Translations under genes and position numbers: made by a program | Notes under the pieces: model-generated | What the model saw: only the letters and a program-made list of their open reading frames with translations | Database searches by the model: none | What the model was told of the DNA's origin: nothing | Origin: Bradyrhizobium sp. 190 | Lineage (GTDB): Bacteria > Pseudomonadota > Alphaproteobacteria > Rhizobiales > Xanthobacteraceae | Assembly: GCF_023073415.1 (NCBI RefSeq) | Contig: NZ_JADPJL010000081.1 | Coordinates: 1-64,000, forward strand | DNA: 64,000 nt | Reading direction: 5' to 3' | In this document: positions 52,579 to 60,402 of the stretch, piece by piece | Numbering within the stretch: position 1 is the stretch's first letter | Layout of the letters: each line of letters starts with the position of its first letter

Positions 52579-54834
52579 CTACTTGACCCCGCGCAAAAAC
52601 TTGTTCGACTTCGGCAGGCCGCCCGCGAGGCGGCCGGCGTCGGCGCGGTTGCCGCGCCAGTCGGACAATTCCTTGGCGCTCATGCTCTGCTCGCGGCCGG
52701 CGGAATCCTTCCAGGTCAATCCCGCCTTGAGTTCGAACACGGCGACATCAGACAGCTTGGCGCTGGAATATTTCTGCAAGCGCACGCCGCGGCCGCGCGC
52801 CATCTCCGGCACCTGGTCGAGCGGAAACAGCACCATCTTGTGGTTGGTGCCGATCGCGGCAACGGTGTCACCTTGCACGGTCGCAATCGCACAGGCCTCG
52901 TTCGGCATGGTGACGTTGAGCACCTGCTTGCCCTTGCGGGTGTTGCCGACGCAATCCTCTTCCTTGACGACAAAACCCTGGCCTTCGCTGCTCGCGATCA
53001 GGAATTTGCGTTCGCCCTTGTTGACGAACAGCGAGACGATTGCGGCGTCCTGCTCCATGTCGATGAACATGCGGATCGGCTCGCCATGACCGCGGCCGCC
53101 CGGCAGTTTTGCGACATCGAGCGAATAGAATTTGCCGTTGGTGGCAAACACCAGCAGCTTCGACGTGGTCTCGGCGAAGAACGCATGATCGAGCTTGTCG
53201 TCGGTCTTGAAGGCGAGCCCCGAGATATCCTCGACATGGCCCTTCAGCGTGCGCACCCAGCCCTTTTCGGAGATCACCACCGTGCACGGCTCGCGCTCGA
53301 CAAAGGCTTCCTCGATGGCGGCGAGATCGTGCTCGGGCGCATCGGCGAACATCGTGCGGCGCTTGCCGAGCGGTGTTTTCGGCCCGAAGATGTCGCGAAC
53401 CTTGCGGACCTGCTCGCCGACCCTGGACCATTGTTCGGTCTCGGAACCGAGCAGCGACTTGATGCCCTTCAACTCGCCGCGAAGGTTCTTGTCCTCGGTG
53501 CGAATTTCGAATTCCTCGAGCTTGCGCAACGAGCGCAGGCGCATGTTGAGGATGGCGTCGGCCTGGACTTCCGTCAGCTTGAACGCCTTGATCAGCGCCG
53601 GCTTCGGCTCGTCCTCGGTGCGGATGATCTTGATCACCTTGTCGATGTTCAAATAGGCGATCAGGTACCCGCCGAGCACTTCGAGCCGGTTCTCGATCTG
53701 GGTCTTGCGGTAGTTCGAGCGGCGCACCAGCACGTCGCGCAGATGGTCGAGCCATTCGCGCAGGCACTCCGCAAGCCCCACCACCTTGGGGATCTTGCCC
53801 TTGATCAGCACGTTGAGGTTCAACGAAATCTTGCTCTCGAGCTCGGTGAGCCGGAACAGCGATTCCATCATCAGCGCCGGATCGACGGCGCGGGATTTCG
53901 GCTCGATCACGAGGCGAACGTCCTCGGCCGATTCGTCGCGGACATCGCCGACCAGCGGCAGCTTCTTCTCGTTCAGGAGCTCGGCGATCTTCTCGACCAG
54001 CCGGGACTTCTGCACCAGCCACGGGATCTCGGTGATGACGACGACCCAGGTGCCGCGCGCGCCCTCTTCCTGGGTCCACTTGGCGCGGGTGCGGAACGAG
54101 CCGCGCCCGGTCATGTAGGCTTCGGCGATGCTTTCCTTGGAGTCGACAATAATGCCGCCGGTCGGGAAATCTGGGCCCTTGACCCATTTCAGGAGCGACT
54201 TCGACTTGGCGTCGGGCTTGTCGATCAGATGCAGCGCGGCGTCGCACAGCTCGGCCGCGTTGTGCGGCGGGATCGAGGTGGCCATGCCGACCGCGATGCC
54301 CTGCGCGCCGTTGGCGAGCAGGTTCGGGAAGCCGCCGGGCATCACGACCGGCTCTTTGGTCTGGCCGTCATAGTTGGGTCGAAACTCGACGCCGTCCTCG
54401 TCGATACCCTCAAGCAGCAGCCGCGCGACCTCAGTCATGCGCGCTTCGGTATAGCGGTAGGCGGCCGGGTTATCGCCGTCGATATTGCCAAAATTGCCCT
54501 GGCCGTCGACCAGCGGATAGCGCGAGGCGAAATCCTGTGCCAGGCGCACCATGGCGTCGTAGATCGCCTGGTCGCCATGCGGATGGAACGAGCCCATCAC
54601 GTCGCCGACGATCTTGGCTGATTTCTTGAACGGTGTGCCGGGGTCGAGCCGCAACAGGCGCATGCCGTAGAGGATGCGCCGGTGCACCGGCTTCAGCCCG
54701 TCGCGGGCGTCCGGCAAAGCGCGATGCATGATGGTCGAGAGCGCGTAGGCGAGATAGCGCTCTTCCAGCGCATCGCGCAGCATCACCTCGTGGATTTCGG
54801 CCGGTTCTTCCGGCGGTAGCTGTCGTTTTCCCAT
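52579..54834 (-). CDS. parC: DNA topoisomerase IV subunit A
   Basis: It decatenates daughter chromosomes, together with ParE. The 751-aa protein has the breakage-reunion domain with RALPDARDGLKPVHRRILYG (residues 38-57) and the active-site Tyr128 in YRYTEARMTEVA. At the quinolone-determining positions it has Gln89 and Asp93 (HPHGDQAIYDAMV), where E. coli ParC has Ser80 and Glu84. The C-terminal domain lacks a strict GyrA box. Very long antisense frames across it are GC artefacts. Confidence 0.95.
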   Translation of the reverse strand: MGKRQLPPEEPAEIHEVMLRDALEERYLAYALSTIMHRALPDARDGLKPVHRRILYGMRLLRLDPGTPFKKSAKIVGDVMGSFHPHGDQAIYDAMVRLAQDFASRYPLVDGQGNFGNIDGDNPAAYRYTEARMTEVARLLLEGIDEDGVEFRPNYDGQTKEPVVMPGGFPNLLANGAQGIAVGMATSIPPHNAAELCDAALHLIDKPDAKSKSLLKWVKGPDFPTGGIIVDSKESIAEAYMTGRGSFRTRAKWTQEEGARGTWVVVITEIPWLVQKSRLVEKIAELLNEKKLPLVGDVRDESAEDVRLVIEPKSRAVDPALMMESLFRLTELESKISLNLNVLIKGKIPKVVGLAECLREWLDHLRDVLVRRSNYRKTQIENRLEVLGGYLIAYLNIDKVIKIIRTEDEPKPALIKAFKLTEVQADAILNMRLRSLRKLEEFEIRTEDKNLRGELKGIKSLLGSETEQWSRVGEQVRKVRDIFGPKTPLGKRRTMFADAPEHDLAAIEEAFVEREPCTVVISEKGWVRTLKGHVEDISGLAFKTDDKLDHAFFAETTSKLLVFATNGKFYSLDVAKLPGGRGHGEPIRMFIDMEQDAAIVSLFVNKGERKFLIASSEGQGFVVKEEDCVGNTRKGKQVLNVTMPNEACAIATVQGDTVAAIGTNHKMVLFPLDQVPEMARGRGVRLQKYSSAKLSDVAVFELKAGLTWKDSAGREQSMSAKELSDWRGNRADAGRLAGGLPKSNKFLRGVK

Positions 54835-54888
54835 GGGGAGGCGTTAAACTTTTCGGCTGAATCGGGCAAGATGCGAATGGGGGCATCC

Positions 54889-55004
54889 GTCGCCCCTGCG
54901 CACGCAGGGGCCCATAACCACAGGTGTTTGTGGCGAAAAACGGCTGGGGCCGCTGCGCTATTGATGGGCCGCGGCGTATGGGTCCCCGCGTTCGCGGGGA
55001 CGAC
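54889..55004. repeat. Intergenic palindromic repeat, family B, copy 3
   Basis: Starts gtcgcccctgcgcacgcagg and ends with cccgcgttcgcggggacgac. Two facing stem-loops, as in copies at 17224 and 28704. It lies between recO and parC. Confidence 0.8.
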
Positions 55005-55020
55005 GTCCGAGGGTGGCGCG

Positions 55021-55773
55021 TCAACCCGCGGAACTGATTCGCGCCCGATTCCTCGTCACCGCGTTGATGAACCCGTCCCTGGCATCGGAATGCCCCTGCC
55101 CGCGCGGTTCCAGCACGTGGCGCAGCAGGAATAGCCCCGTCAGCCGGAAACCGTCCTGCAGGTCCTGGTCCGACCAGCCGTTCGCGCCACCCTCGCCTTC
55201 GCGTAAGAAAGCCGGCAGGCGCAGCAGCCGATCCCGGTACGGCTCGCCGGCCCGCCGCGACACCGCGCCACCGGATTTCGGCGAGACGTAAATCAGGTCG
55301 GCGGTCTCGCCGCTGGCGGCGCAGTTTTCCAGATCGAGGCCGAAGCCGAGTTCGGCCAGCATCGCGAGTTCGAATCGGATGAGGTGCGCCGCGGCGCCGC
55401 CGACATCGTCGAAATCATCCAGCGTGCGGTCGAGCATCTCGTAGATGTCCTCGTGCGGGTCGCGTTCCGGCAGCAGCCGCGCCAGCGAGGCCAGATGGGT
55501 CACGCCATAGACCGCATGGGAGGACGCCAGCAGCGTCGCCGCACGCAGGCGCGTGCCTTCGATCGCGTAGGTGCCGAGGTGCTCGTCGAGCCGGGCTCGC
55601 CACACGGCAGTGACGCTGTTGCCGGGCTGCAGCAGCGGCCGCATCCGCGAGGAAGCGCCGCCGCGCACCAGGCCGAGATGACGGCCATGCTCCCGCGTCA
55701 GCAGCTCGACGATGGCGGAGGATTCGCCATGCCGCCGCACGCCCAGCACGATGCCTTCGTCGGTCCATTCCAT
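55021..55773 (-). CDS. recO: DNA repair protein RecO
   Basis: A RecF-pathway mediator that anneals DNA and loads RecA (250 aa). The N-terminal OB-fold begins MEWTDEGIVLGVRRHGESSAIV, with LGLVRGGASSRMRPLLQPG; a helical domain follows (HEDIYEMLDRTL, LAMLAELGFGLDL). The zinc cysteines found in some RecO proteins are reduced to a single Cys (LENCAASGE). The ATG at 55773 was chosen from the family start. It is in the era-recO neighbourhood typical of alphaproteobacteria. Confidence 0.94.
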   Translation of the reverse strand: MEWTDEGIVLGVRRHGESSAIVELLTREHGRHLGLVRGGASSRMRPLLQPGNSVTAVWRARLDEHLGTYAIEGTRLRAATLLASSHAVYGVTHLASLARLLPERDPHEDIYEMLDRTLDDFDDVGGAAAHLIRFELAMLAELGFGLDLENCAASGETADLIYVSPKSGGAVSRRAGEPYRDRLLRLPAFLREGEGGANGWSDQDLQDGFRLTGLFLLRHVLEPRGQGHSDARDGFINAVTRNRARISSAG

Positions 55774-55802
55774 GGGGTGGAGTTTACAGGATTTTGGAAC
55801 AT

Positions 55803-55900
55803 GTAGGGTGGGCAAAGCGGAGCGTGCCCACCAACGATCAACAAACTGTGTCGCCTCGGGATGGTGGGCACGGCGCGAAGTGCGCCTTTGCCCACCCTAC
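55803..55900. repeat. Intergenic palindromic repeat, family D, copy 3
   Basis: gtagggtgggcaaagcggag at the left and gcgcctttgcccaccctac at the right. It separates recO from the 126-aa membrane protein gene inside a same-strand gene row. Confidence 0.9.
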
Positions 55901-55913
55901 GCAGCCCTGACTA

Positions 55914-56294
55914 TCACGCATCGAACCACCCCACCGCGTCGCCGGTGAAGGAGAAGTACAGCCCCGCCGCGGTCAGCGCGCAGGAAATCACCTCGATGCC
56001 GCTGTCGAACTCGAGGCCCTTCTGGCCGATCACCTGCACGAGCGAAATCACCGACAGCACCAGCGCTGCCGCCAGCACCCAGCGCGGCCAGTTCTTGCGG
56101 CCCTCGGCGGCGAGCCGGACGAAGTAGACCAAAAGCAGGATCAGGCCGGCCGCCATCAGCGTTCCGGTGTTGATCATCTGCGCCGTCATCTTCGCTGTGG
56201 GCGTGCGGTCCTGAAACGCCACCGACACCGCATCCAGGGTCAGCGACAGATACAGCAGGACTTCAAACCAAACCACGTTGCGGGGTACGTTCAT
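55914..56294 (-). CDS. 126-aa membrane protein, hypothetical
   Basis: Four predicted membrane helices: VVWFEVLLYLSLTLDAVSVA, MAAGLILLLVYFVRLA, VLAAALVLSVISLVQVI and VISCALTAAGLYFSFTG. The acidic C-terminus is DAVGWFDA. The start ATG at 56294 follows era by 34 bases, so it is likely co-transcribed with era. I recognise no function. Confidence 0.65.
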   Translation of the reverse strand: MNVPRNVVWFEVLLYLSLTLDAVSVAFQDRTPTAKMTAQMINTGTLMAAGLILLLVYFVRLAAEGRKNWPRWVLAAALVLSVISLVQVIGQKGLEFDSGIEVISCALTAAGLYFSFTGDAVGWFDA

Positions 56295-56328
56295 CGGGCA
56301 TGTTCTTCGTTGTTGCCTGGTCGCCTGA

Positions 56329-57258
56329 TCATTCCTTGGGGAATTCCAGCCCCATTTCCCGGTAGCGGTCGGGATCATCGCCCCAGTTCTCGCGCACCTT
56401 GACGAACAGGAACAGGTGCACGGGCACGCCAACGATCTCCGCGATTTCTTTCCGCGAATCCGCGCCGATCGACTTGATGGTGGCGCCGCCCTTGCCGAGC
56501 ACGATCTTGCGCTGGCTCTCGCGCTCGACAAAGATCGTCTGCTCGATCCGAACCGACTTGTCGTTGCGCTCGGTCCAGCTGTCGGTCTCGACGGTCGATT
56601 GATACGGCAGTTCCTGATGGAGTTGTCGGTATATCTTTTCCCGGGTGATTTCCGCCGCCAGATGCCGCAACGGCGCGTCCGACATCTGATCTTCCGGGTA
56701 GTGAAACGGTCCCGGCGGCACGCTCTTCGCCAGCGTCTTGCGCAGGTCGGCGACGCCATCGCCCGACAGCGCCGAGATCATGAAGGTGCTTTCGAATTTC
56801 ATGCGCTCGTTGGCGGCCTGCGCCAGCGCCAAAAGCTTCTCGCGCGGGATCAGGTCGATCTTGTTCAGCACCAGGATTTTCGGGTGCGCAACCGTCGCCA
56901 GCTTCTTCAGGATCGCGTCGGCTTCCTCGTCGATTCCGGCCTTGGCATCGAGCAGCACACATACGACGTCGGCATCGTGGGCCCCGCTCCAGGCGGTGGA
57001 CACCATGGCGCGGTCGAGCCTTCGTTTCGGCGAGAAGATGCCGGGCGTATCGACCAGAATGATCTGGGCATTGTCCTCGATCACGATGCCGCGGATCAGC
57101 GCCCGCGTCGTCTGCACCTTGCGCGAGACGATCGTGACCTTGGAGCCGACCAGCGCGTTGACGAGGGTGGACTTGCCGACATTGGGAGCACCGATCAGCG
57201 CGACAAAGCCGCAACGGGTCTCGGCGGACGTAGCTTCGGCTGAGGATTCAACTGTCAT
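56329..57258 (-). CDS. era: GTPase Era
   Basis: A 16S-rRNA-binding GTPase needed for 30S assembly (309 aa). G1 is GAPNVGKST (23-31), G3 VDTPGIF, G4 NKIDL; the C-terminal KH domain has GKGGATIKSIGADSRKEI. It overlaps the rnc gene by 11 bases, which couples translation of ribosome assembly factors Rnc and Era, as in many bacteria. Confidence 0.97.
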   Translation of the reverse strand: MTVESSAEATSAETRCGFVALIGAPNVGKSTLVNALVGSKVTIVSRKVQTTRALIRGIVIEDNAQIILVDTPGIFSPKRRLDRAMVSTAWSGAHDADVVCVLLDAKAGIDEEADAILKKLATVAHPKILVLNKIDLIPREKLLALAQAANERMKFESTFMISALSGDGVADLRKTLAKSVPPGPFHYPEDQMSDAPLRHLAAEITREKIYRQLHQELPYQSTVETDSWTERNDKSVRIEQTIFVERESQRKIVLGKGGATIKSIGADSRKEIAEIVGVPVHLFLFVKVRENWGDDPDRYREMGLEFPKE

Positions 57259-58066
57259 TGCTGCCGCCGCCTACGCCTTCACGTTCGATCATCATGGAAG
57301 CCGCGACCTTCTCGGCGGCGCGCTTGGAGCCGCCGACACCTTCGGCGGGCGCCAATCCCGGCAAGTCGACGGCGACGCGGAACTGCGGGTCGTGATGCGG
57401 CCCGGTGCGCTCGATCTCGCGATAGACCGGCGTCGGCAAGCCCTTGCTCTGGGCCCATTCCTGCAACACCGTTTTGGGATCGCGCAGCGGCCGGCGCGGC
57501 TTGCGCATCCGCTCCAGCCAATTGCGCTCGACGAATTGCGACGCCGCCGCATAGCCGCCGTCGAGATAGATCGCCCCGATCACGGCCTCGCAGATGTCGC
57601 CAAGCACGGATTTGCGCAGGCGCGCGCCCGCCCCTGCGCCGACCGCGCCGAGCTTGATGTCGTCGAGCAGCCCGAGCGATTTTGCGACGTCGGCGCAGCT
57701 TTCCTTGCGCACGAGATCGGCGAGCCGTTTCGACAGTTCGCCCTCGTCGGCCCGCGGATAGGCGCGATACAGCATGTCGGAGATGATCAGCCCGAGCACG
57801 TGATCGCCGAGAAATTCGAGGCGCTGATAGCTGTCGGCACGATGGCGGGTCGCAGGCTTCAAGGCCGAGACATGGGTAAAGGCGGTCGTCAGCAGCGCGG
57901 GATCGGAGAATTTGTAGCCGATGCGCCCCTCGATCGCGGCGGCGGCCGCCTTTGCCCCAGCCTTGCCGCGCTTCTTTTTCGGCGCGGCGACGCCGGCGGC
58001 TTCGGCCTGCTGGCCCGGCTCACCCGAGGTCGATGTGTCAGGAATAGTCGCTGTTTCGTCGTTCAT
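57248..58066 (-). CDS. rnc: Ribonuclease III
   Basis: Double-strand RNase for rRNA and mRNA processing (272 aa). The catalytic signature is RLEFLGDHVLG (Glu84, Asp88) with SVLGDICEAVIGA (Asp157, Glu160). The dsRNA-binding domain is at about 195-262. An N-terminal extension of about 45 residues, rich in Ala, Lys and Gly (PKKKRGKAGAKAAAA), is longer than in E. coli and probably disordered. It overlaps lepB by four bases and era by 11. Confidence 0.96.
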   Translation of the reverse strand: MNDETATIPDTSTSGEPGQQAEAAGVAAPKKKRGKAGAKAAAAAIEGRIGYKFSDPALLTTAFTHVSALKPATRHRADSYQRLEFLGDHVLGLIISDMLYRAYPRADEGELSKRLADLVRKESCADVAKSLGLLDDIKLGAVGAGAGARLRKSVLGDICEAVIGAIYLDGGYAAASQFVERNWLERMRKPRRPLRDPKTVLQEWAQSKGLPTPVYREIERTGPHHDPQFRVAVDLPGLAPAEGVGGSKRAAEKVAASMMIEREGVGGGSNDS

Positions 58067-58821
58067 CGCACGATTGTGAATAGGCGATTCCAGCGCACGG
58101 CGGTCGGCCAGCGCCAGAACATCCAGGCATGTTCGCCCTCGGCAATGGAGAAGAAGATCATCTGCGCCCGGCCGACGATGTTCTGGAACGGCACATAACC
58201 TACCGCCGACAGCACGCGGCTGTCGGTCGAATTGTCGCGGTTGTCGCCCATCATGAAGAAGTGGCCGGCCGGCACGGTGTAGACGTTGGTGTTGTCGTAG
58301 AAGCCGTTGTCGACGCAATCGAGCGATTCATAGCTGACGCCGTTCGGCAGCGTTTCCTTCCAGCGCTTGACGCGGGCGGTAGCGTCGGAGCCGCAAGGGT
58401 CCTCGCCGATGAAGTCGGAAAGCCGCTCGCGCTTGACCGGCTTGTCGTTGATGTAGAGCAGGCCTTCCCGCATCTGGATGCGGTCACCCGGCAGGCCGAT
58501 CACGCGCTTGATGTAATCGGTGGAGTCGTCCTTGGGCAGGCGGAACACCACGATGTCGCCCCGGTTCGGATCCGAGCCGAAGATGCGGCCCGAGAACAGC
58601 GGCGGCGACAATGGAATGGAATAGTGGCTGTAGCCGTAGGAATATTTCGAGACGAACAGGTAATCGCCGACCAGCAGCGTTGCCTTCATCGATCCCGAGG
58701 GGATGTTGAACGGCTGGAACAGGAAGGTGCGGATCACGAGCGCGATCAGGAGAGCGTGGATGACGACGCGGATGGTTTCACCCAAGCCGCTTTCAGATTT
58801 TGTGCCGGATGTCACGCTCAT
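58063..58821 (-). CDS. lepB: Signal peptidase I
   Basis: It removes signal peptides from exported proteins at the outer face of the inner membrane (252 aa). One N-terminal helix (VVIHALLIALVIRTFLF) is followed by the catalytic serine in PSGSM (Ser44) and the general base Lys105 in DYIKRVIGLPGD. The GDNRDNSTDSR box and the C-terminal IVGRAQMIFFS are typical. ATG 58821. Confidence 0.96.
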   Translation of the reverse strand: MSVTSGTKSESGLGETIRVVIHALLIALVIRTFLFQPFNIPSGSMKATLLVGDYLFVSKYSYGYSHYSIPLSPPLFSGRIFGSDPNRGDIVVFRLPKDDSTDYIKRVIGLPGDRIQMREGLLYINDKPVKRERLSDFIGEDPCGSDATARVKRWKETLPNGVSYESLDCVDNGFYDNTNVYTVPAGHFFMMGDNRDNSTDSRVLSAVGYVPFQNIVGRAQMIFFSIAEGEHAWMFWRWPTAVRWNRLFTIVR

Positions 58822-59103
58822 CGCTTTCCCAATTCCCGCGAGCCCTAGCCCGCACGGTGGCAGAACGTTTTCCGCACGCGAATCGCCTGGTACGTTCGCG
58901 TCAGGAAAATGGTCTCAATACTGATGTTGAAGGCCAATTCCGGCGCTAGCCTGAATCAGCCCTGGCTCGAACACGTCGTCGCGGCGTTTTAGACGGTTGT
59001 TCGTGGGCGCGCAATCAAGCGCCTCGTAAAAACTTTATAATCCATTGATAAATCAATGTTTTTTAGTTTTGTCCCGTTTCCCCGACGCAAACGCCTGCGC
59101 GTC
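58822..59103. other. Intergenic region without a supported gene
   Basis: 282 bases between acpS and lepB. It probably holds a promoter for the lepB-rnc-era row. An AT-rich palindrome, cattgataaatcaatg (59044-59059), is followed by TTTTTTAG on the plus strand, but no plus-strand gene ends here; on the minus strand no U run follows. Confidence 0.5.
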
Positions 59104-59523
59104 TTATGATTTGCCGGGAACGACCGCCGAAATTATGACGAAGGCCTGCGCCAGCGGCCAGTCGTCGGTGATCGACAGGTCGATCCGTGCCTCGAACCCC
59201 TCCGGCGTCAGCGCCTCCAGCCGGGCCAGCGCGCCACCGGTCAGCGTCATGGTCGGACGGCCCCCCGGCAGGTTCACCACCCCCATGTCCCGCCACCAGA
59301 CGCCGCGCCGGATCCCGGTGCCGAGCGCCTTGGAACAGGCCTCCTTGGCCGCGAATCGCTTGGCGTAGGTCGCGACCACCATCTTTTCGTTGTTGGCGCG
59401 GCGCGCCGCCTTGGCGCGCTCGGCGTCGGTGAAGATGCGGTCGAGGAAACGGTCGCCATGGCGTTCGATCACCTTGGCAACCCTTGTAATGTCGATCAGG
59501 TCGGAGCCGATGCCGATGATCAT
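59104..59523 (-). CDS. acpS: Holo-[acyl-carrier-protein] synthase
   Basis: It attaches 4'-phosphopantetheine to ACP. The 139 residues show IIGIGSDLIDITRVAKVIER at the N-terminus (Asp8 magnesium ligand) and KRFAAKEACSKALGTG, the conserved F-x-x-K-E-A motif. It overlaps pdxJ by four bases. The order pdxJ-acpS-lepB is common in proteobacteria. Confidence 0.96.
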   Translation of the reverse strand: MIIGIGSDLIDITRVAKVIERHGDRFLDRIFTDAERAKAARRANNEKMVVATYAKRFAAKEACSKALGTGIRRGVWWRDMGVVNLPGGRPTMTLTGGALARLEALTPEGFEARIDLSITDDWPLAQAFVIISAVVPGKS

Positions 59524-60284
59524 GACCGGTCCGCAATCTTCTGGCGGCCGCGGTCCATGGCGGCGCGCATCTGCCGCACGGTCTCGCCGAGGCCTACGAA
59601 CAGCGCCTCCCCCATCATGAAGTAGCCGATGTTGAGTTCGGCGATCTCAGGCAGCGCCGAAATCGTCTCCGCGGTCTGGTAGTCGAGGCCGTGGCCGGCG
59701 TGAACCTCCAGTCCCGCAGCCTGCCCCAGGGCTGCGCCCGCCACGATTCGCTGCCATTCCGCCTCGGCCTTTGTCGCGTGGCCGTCGACCACGGCGTCGC
59801 ACCAGCCGCCGGTATGGATCTCGATCACGGGCGCGCGCAACCTTGCCGCCATCTCGATCTGCTGCGGGTCGGCCGAGATGAACAGCGACACCCGGATGCC
59901 GGCATCGTTCAGCCGCGCAATGAACGGGGCCAGCGCATTGTGCTGGCCGACCACATCCAGCCCGCCCTCGGTGGTGAGTTCCTCGCGGCGCTCCGGCACC
60001 AGGCACACGGCGTGGGGTTTTGTGGCGAGCGATATCCGCAGCATGTCCTCGGTCGCCGCCATCTCGAAATTCAGGGGCTTCGATATCTCGGCCTTGAGAC
60101 GGGCCATGTCGCTGTCGCGGATGTGGCGGCGATCCTCGCGCAGATGCGCGGTGATGCCGTCGGCGCCGGCCTCGATTGCGGCCAGCGCGGCACGCACCGG
60201 ATCCGGCCGCGCGCCGGCCCGCGCGTTGCGCAAGGTCGCGACGTGATCGACATTTACACCGAGGCGCAGCGGGGGCACGGGCAT
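59520..60284 (-). CDS. pdxJ: Pyridoxine 5'-phosphate synthase
   Basis: It forms pyridoxine phosphate from deoxyxylulose phosphate and aminoacetone phosphate. The TIM-barrel protein (254 aa) begins LRLGVNVDHVATLRNAR, and has ITAHLREDRRHI, EIHTGGWCDAV and AGHGLDYQTA, all family signatures. The ATG at 60284 is used rather than a TTG six codons upstream. Upstream lies the family A repeat. Confidence 0.96.
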   Translation of the reverse strand: MPVPPLRLGVNVDHVATLRNARAGARPDPVRAALAAIEAGADGITAHLREDRRHIRDSDMARLKAEISKPLNFEMAATEDMLRISLATKPHAVCLVPERREELTTEGGLDVVGQHNALAPFIARLNDAGIRVSLFISADPQQIEMAARLRAPVIEIHTGGWCDAVVDGHATKAEAEWQRIVAGAALGQAAGLEVHAGHGLDYQTAETISALPEIAELNIGYFMMGEALFVGLGETVRQMRAAMDRGRQKIADRS

Positions 60285-60330
60285 TGCGTATCTCTCAGGC
60301 AATCTGACGCGACATCGTTAGCACAAAGTG

Positions 60331-60392
60331 CGGGCGTGACCCGCGCGCCCATCTAATTGAGAAGGATGGATTGCCCGGTCAAGCCCGACATG
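60331..60392. repeat. Intergenic palindromic repeat, family A, copy 2 (decayed)
   Basis: gcgggcgtgacccgcgcgcc at the left and ggatggattgcccggtcaag at the right, with the same central ATCT/AGGAT joint as 13389-13476, but imperfect arms. It ends ten bases before the rsh stop. Confidence 0.6.
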
Positions 60393-60402
60393 AAGATACC
60401 GC

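Noticed and set aside
52516..54621. A 701-codon open frame antisense to parC, and similar frames opposite glyA (15387-17183), hppA (8515-9648), rsh (61498-62901) and the flotillin gene (34390-35577)
   Set aside because: The sense genes are certain, and the antisense frames have skewed composition (Arg, His, Val, Asp) without domains. They follow from GC-rich third positions.
59044..59068. AT-rich hairpin with T run as a terminator
   Set aside because: The T run is on the plus strand, where no gene ends; neighbours are transcribed on the minus strand.
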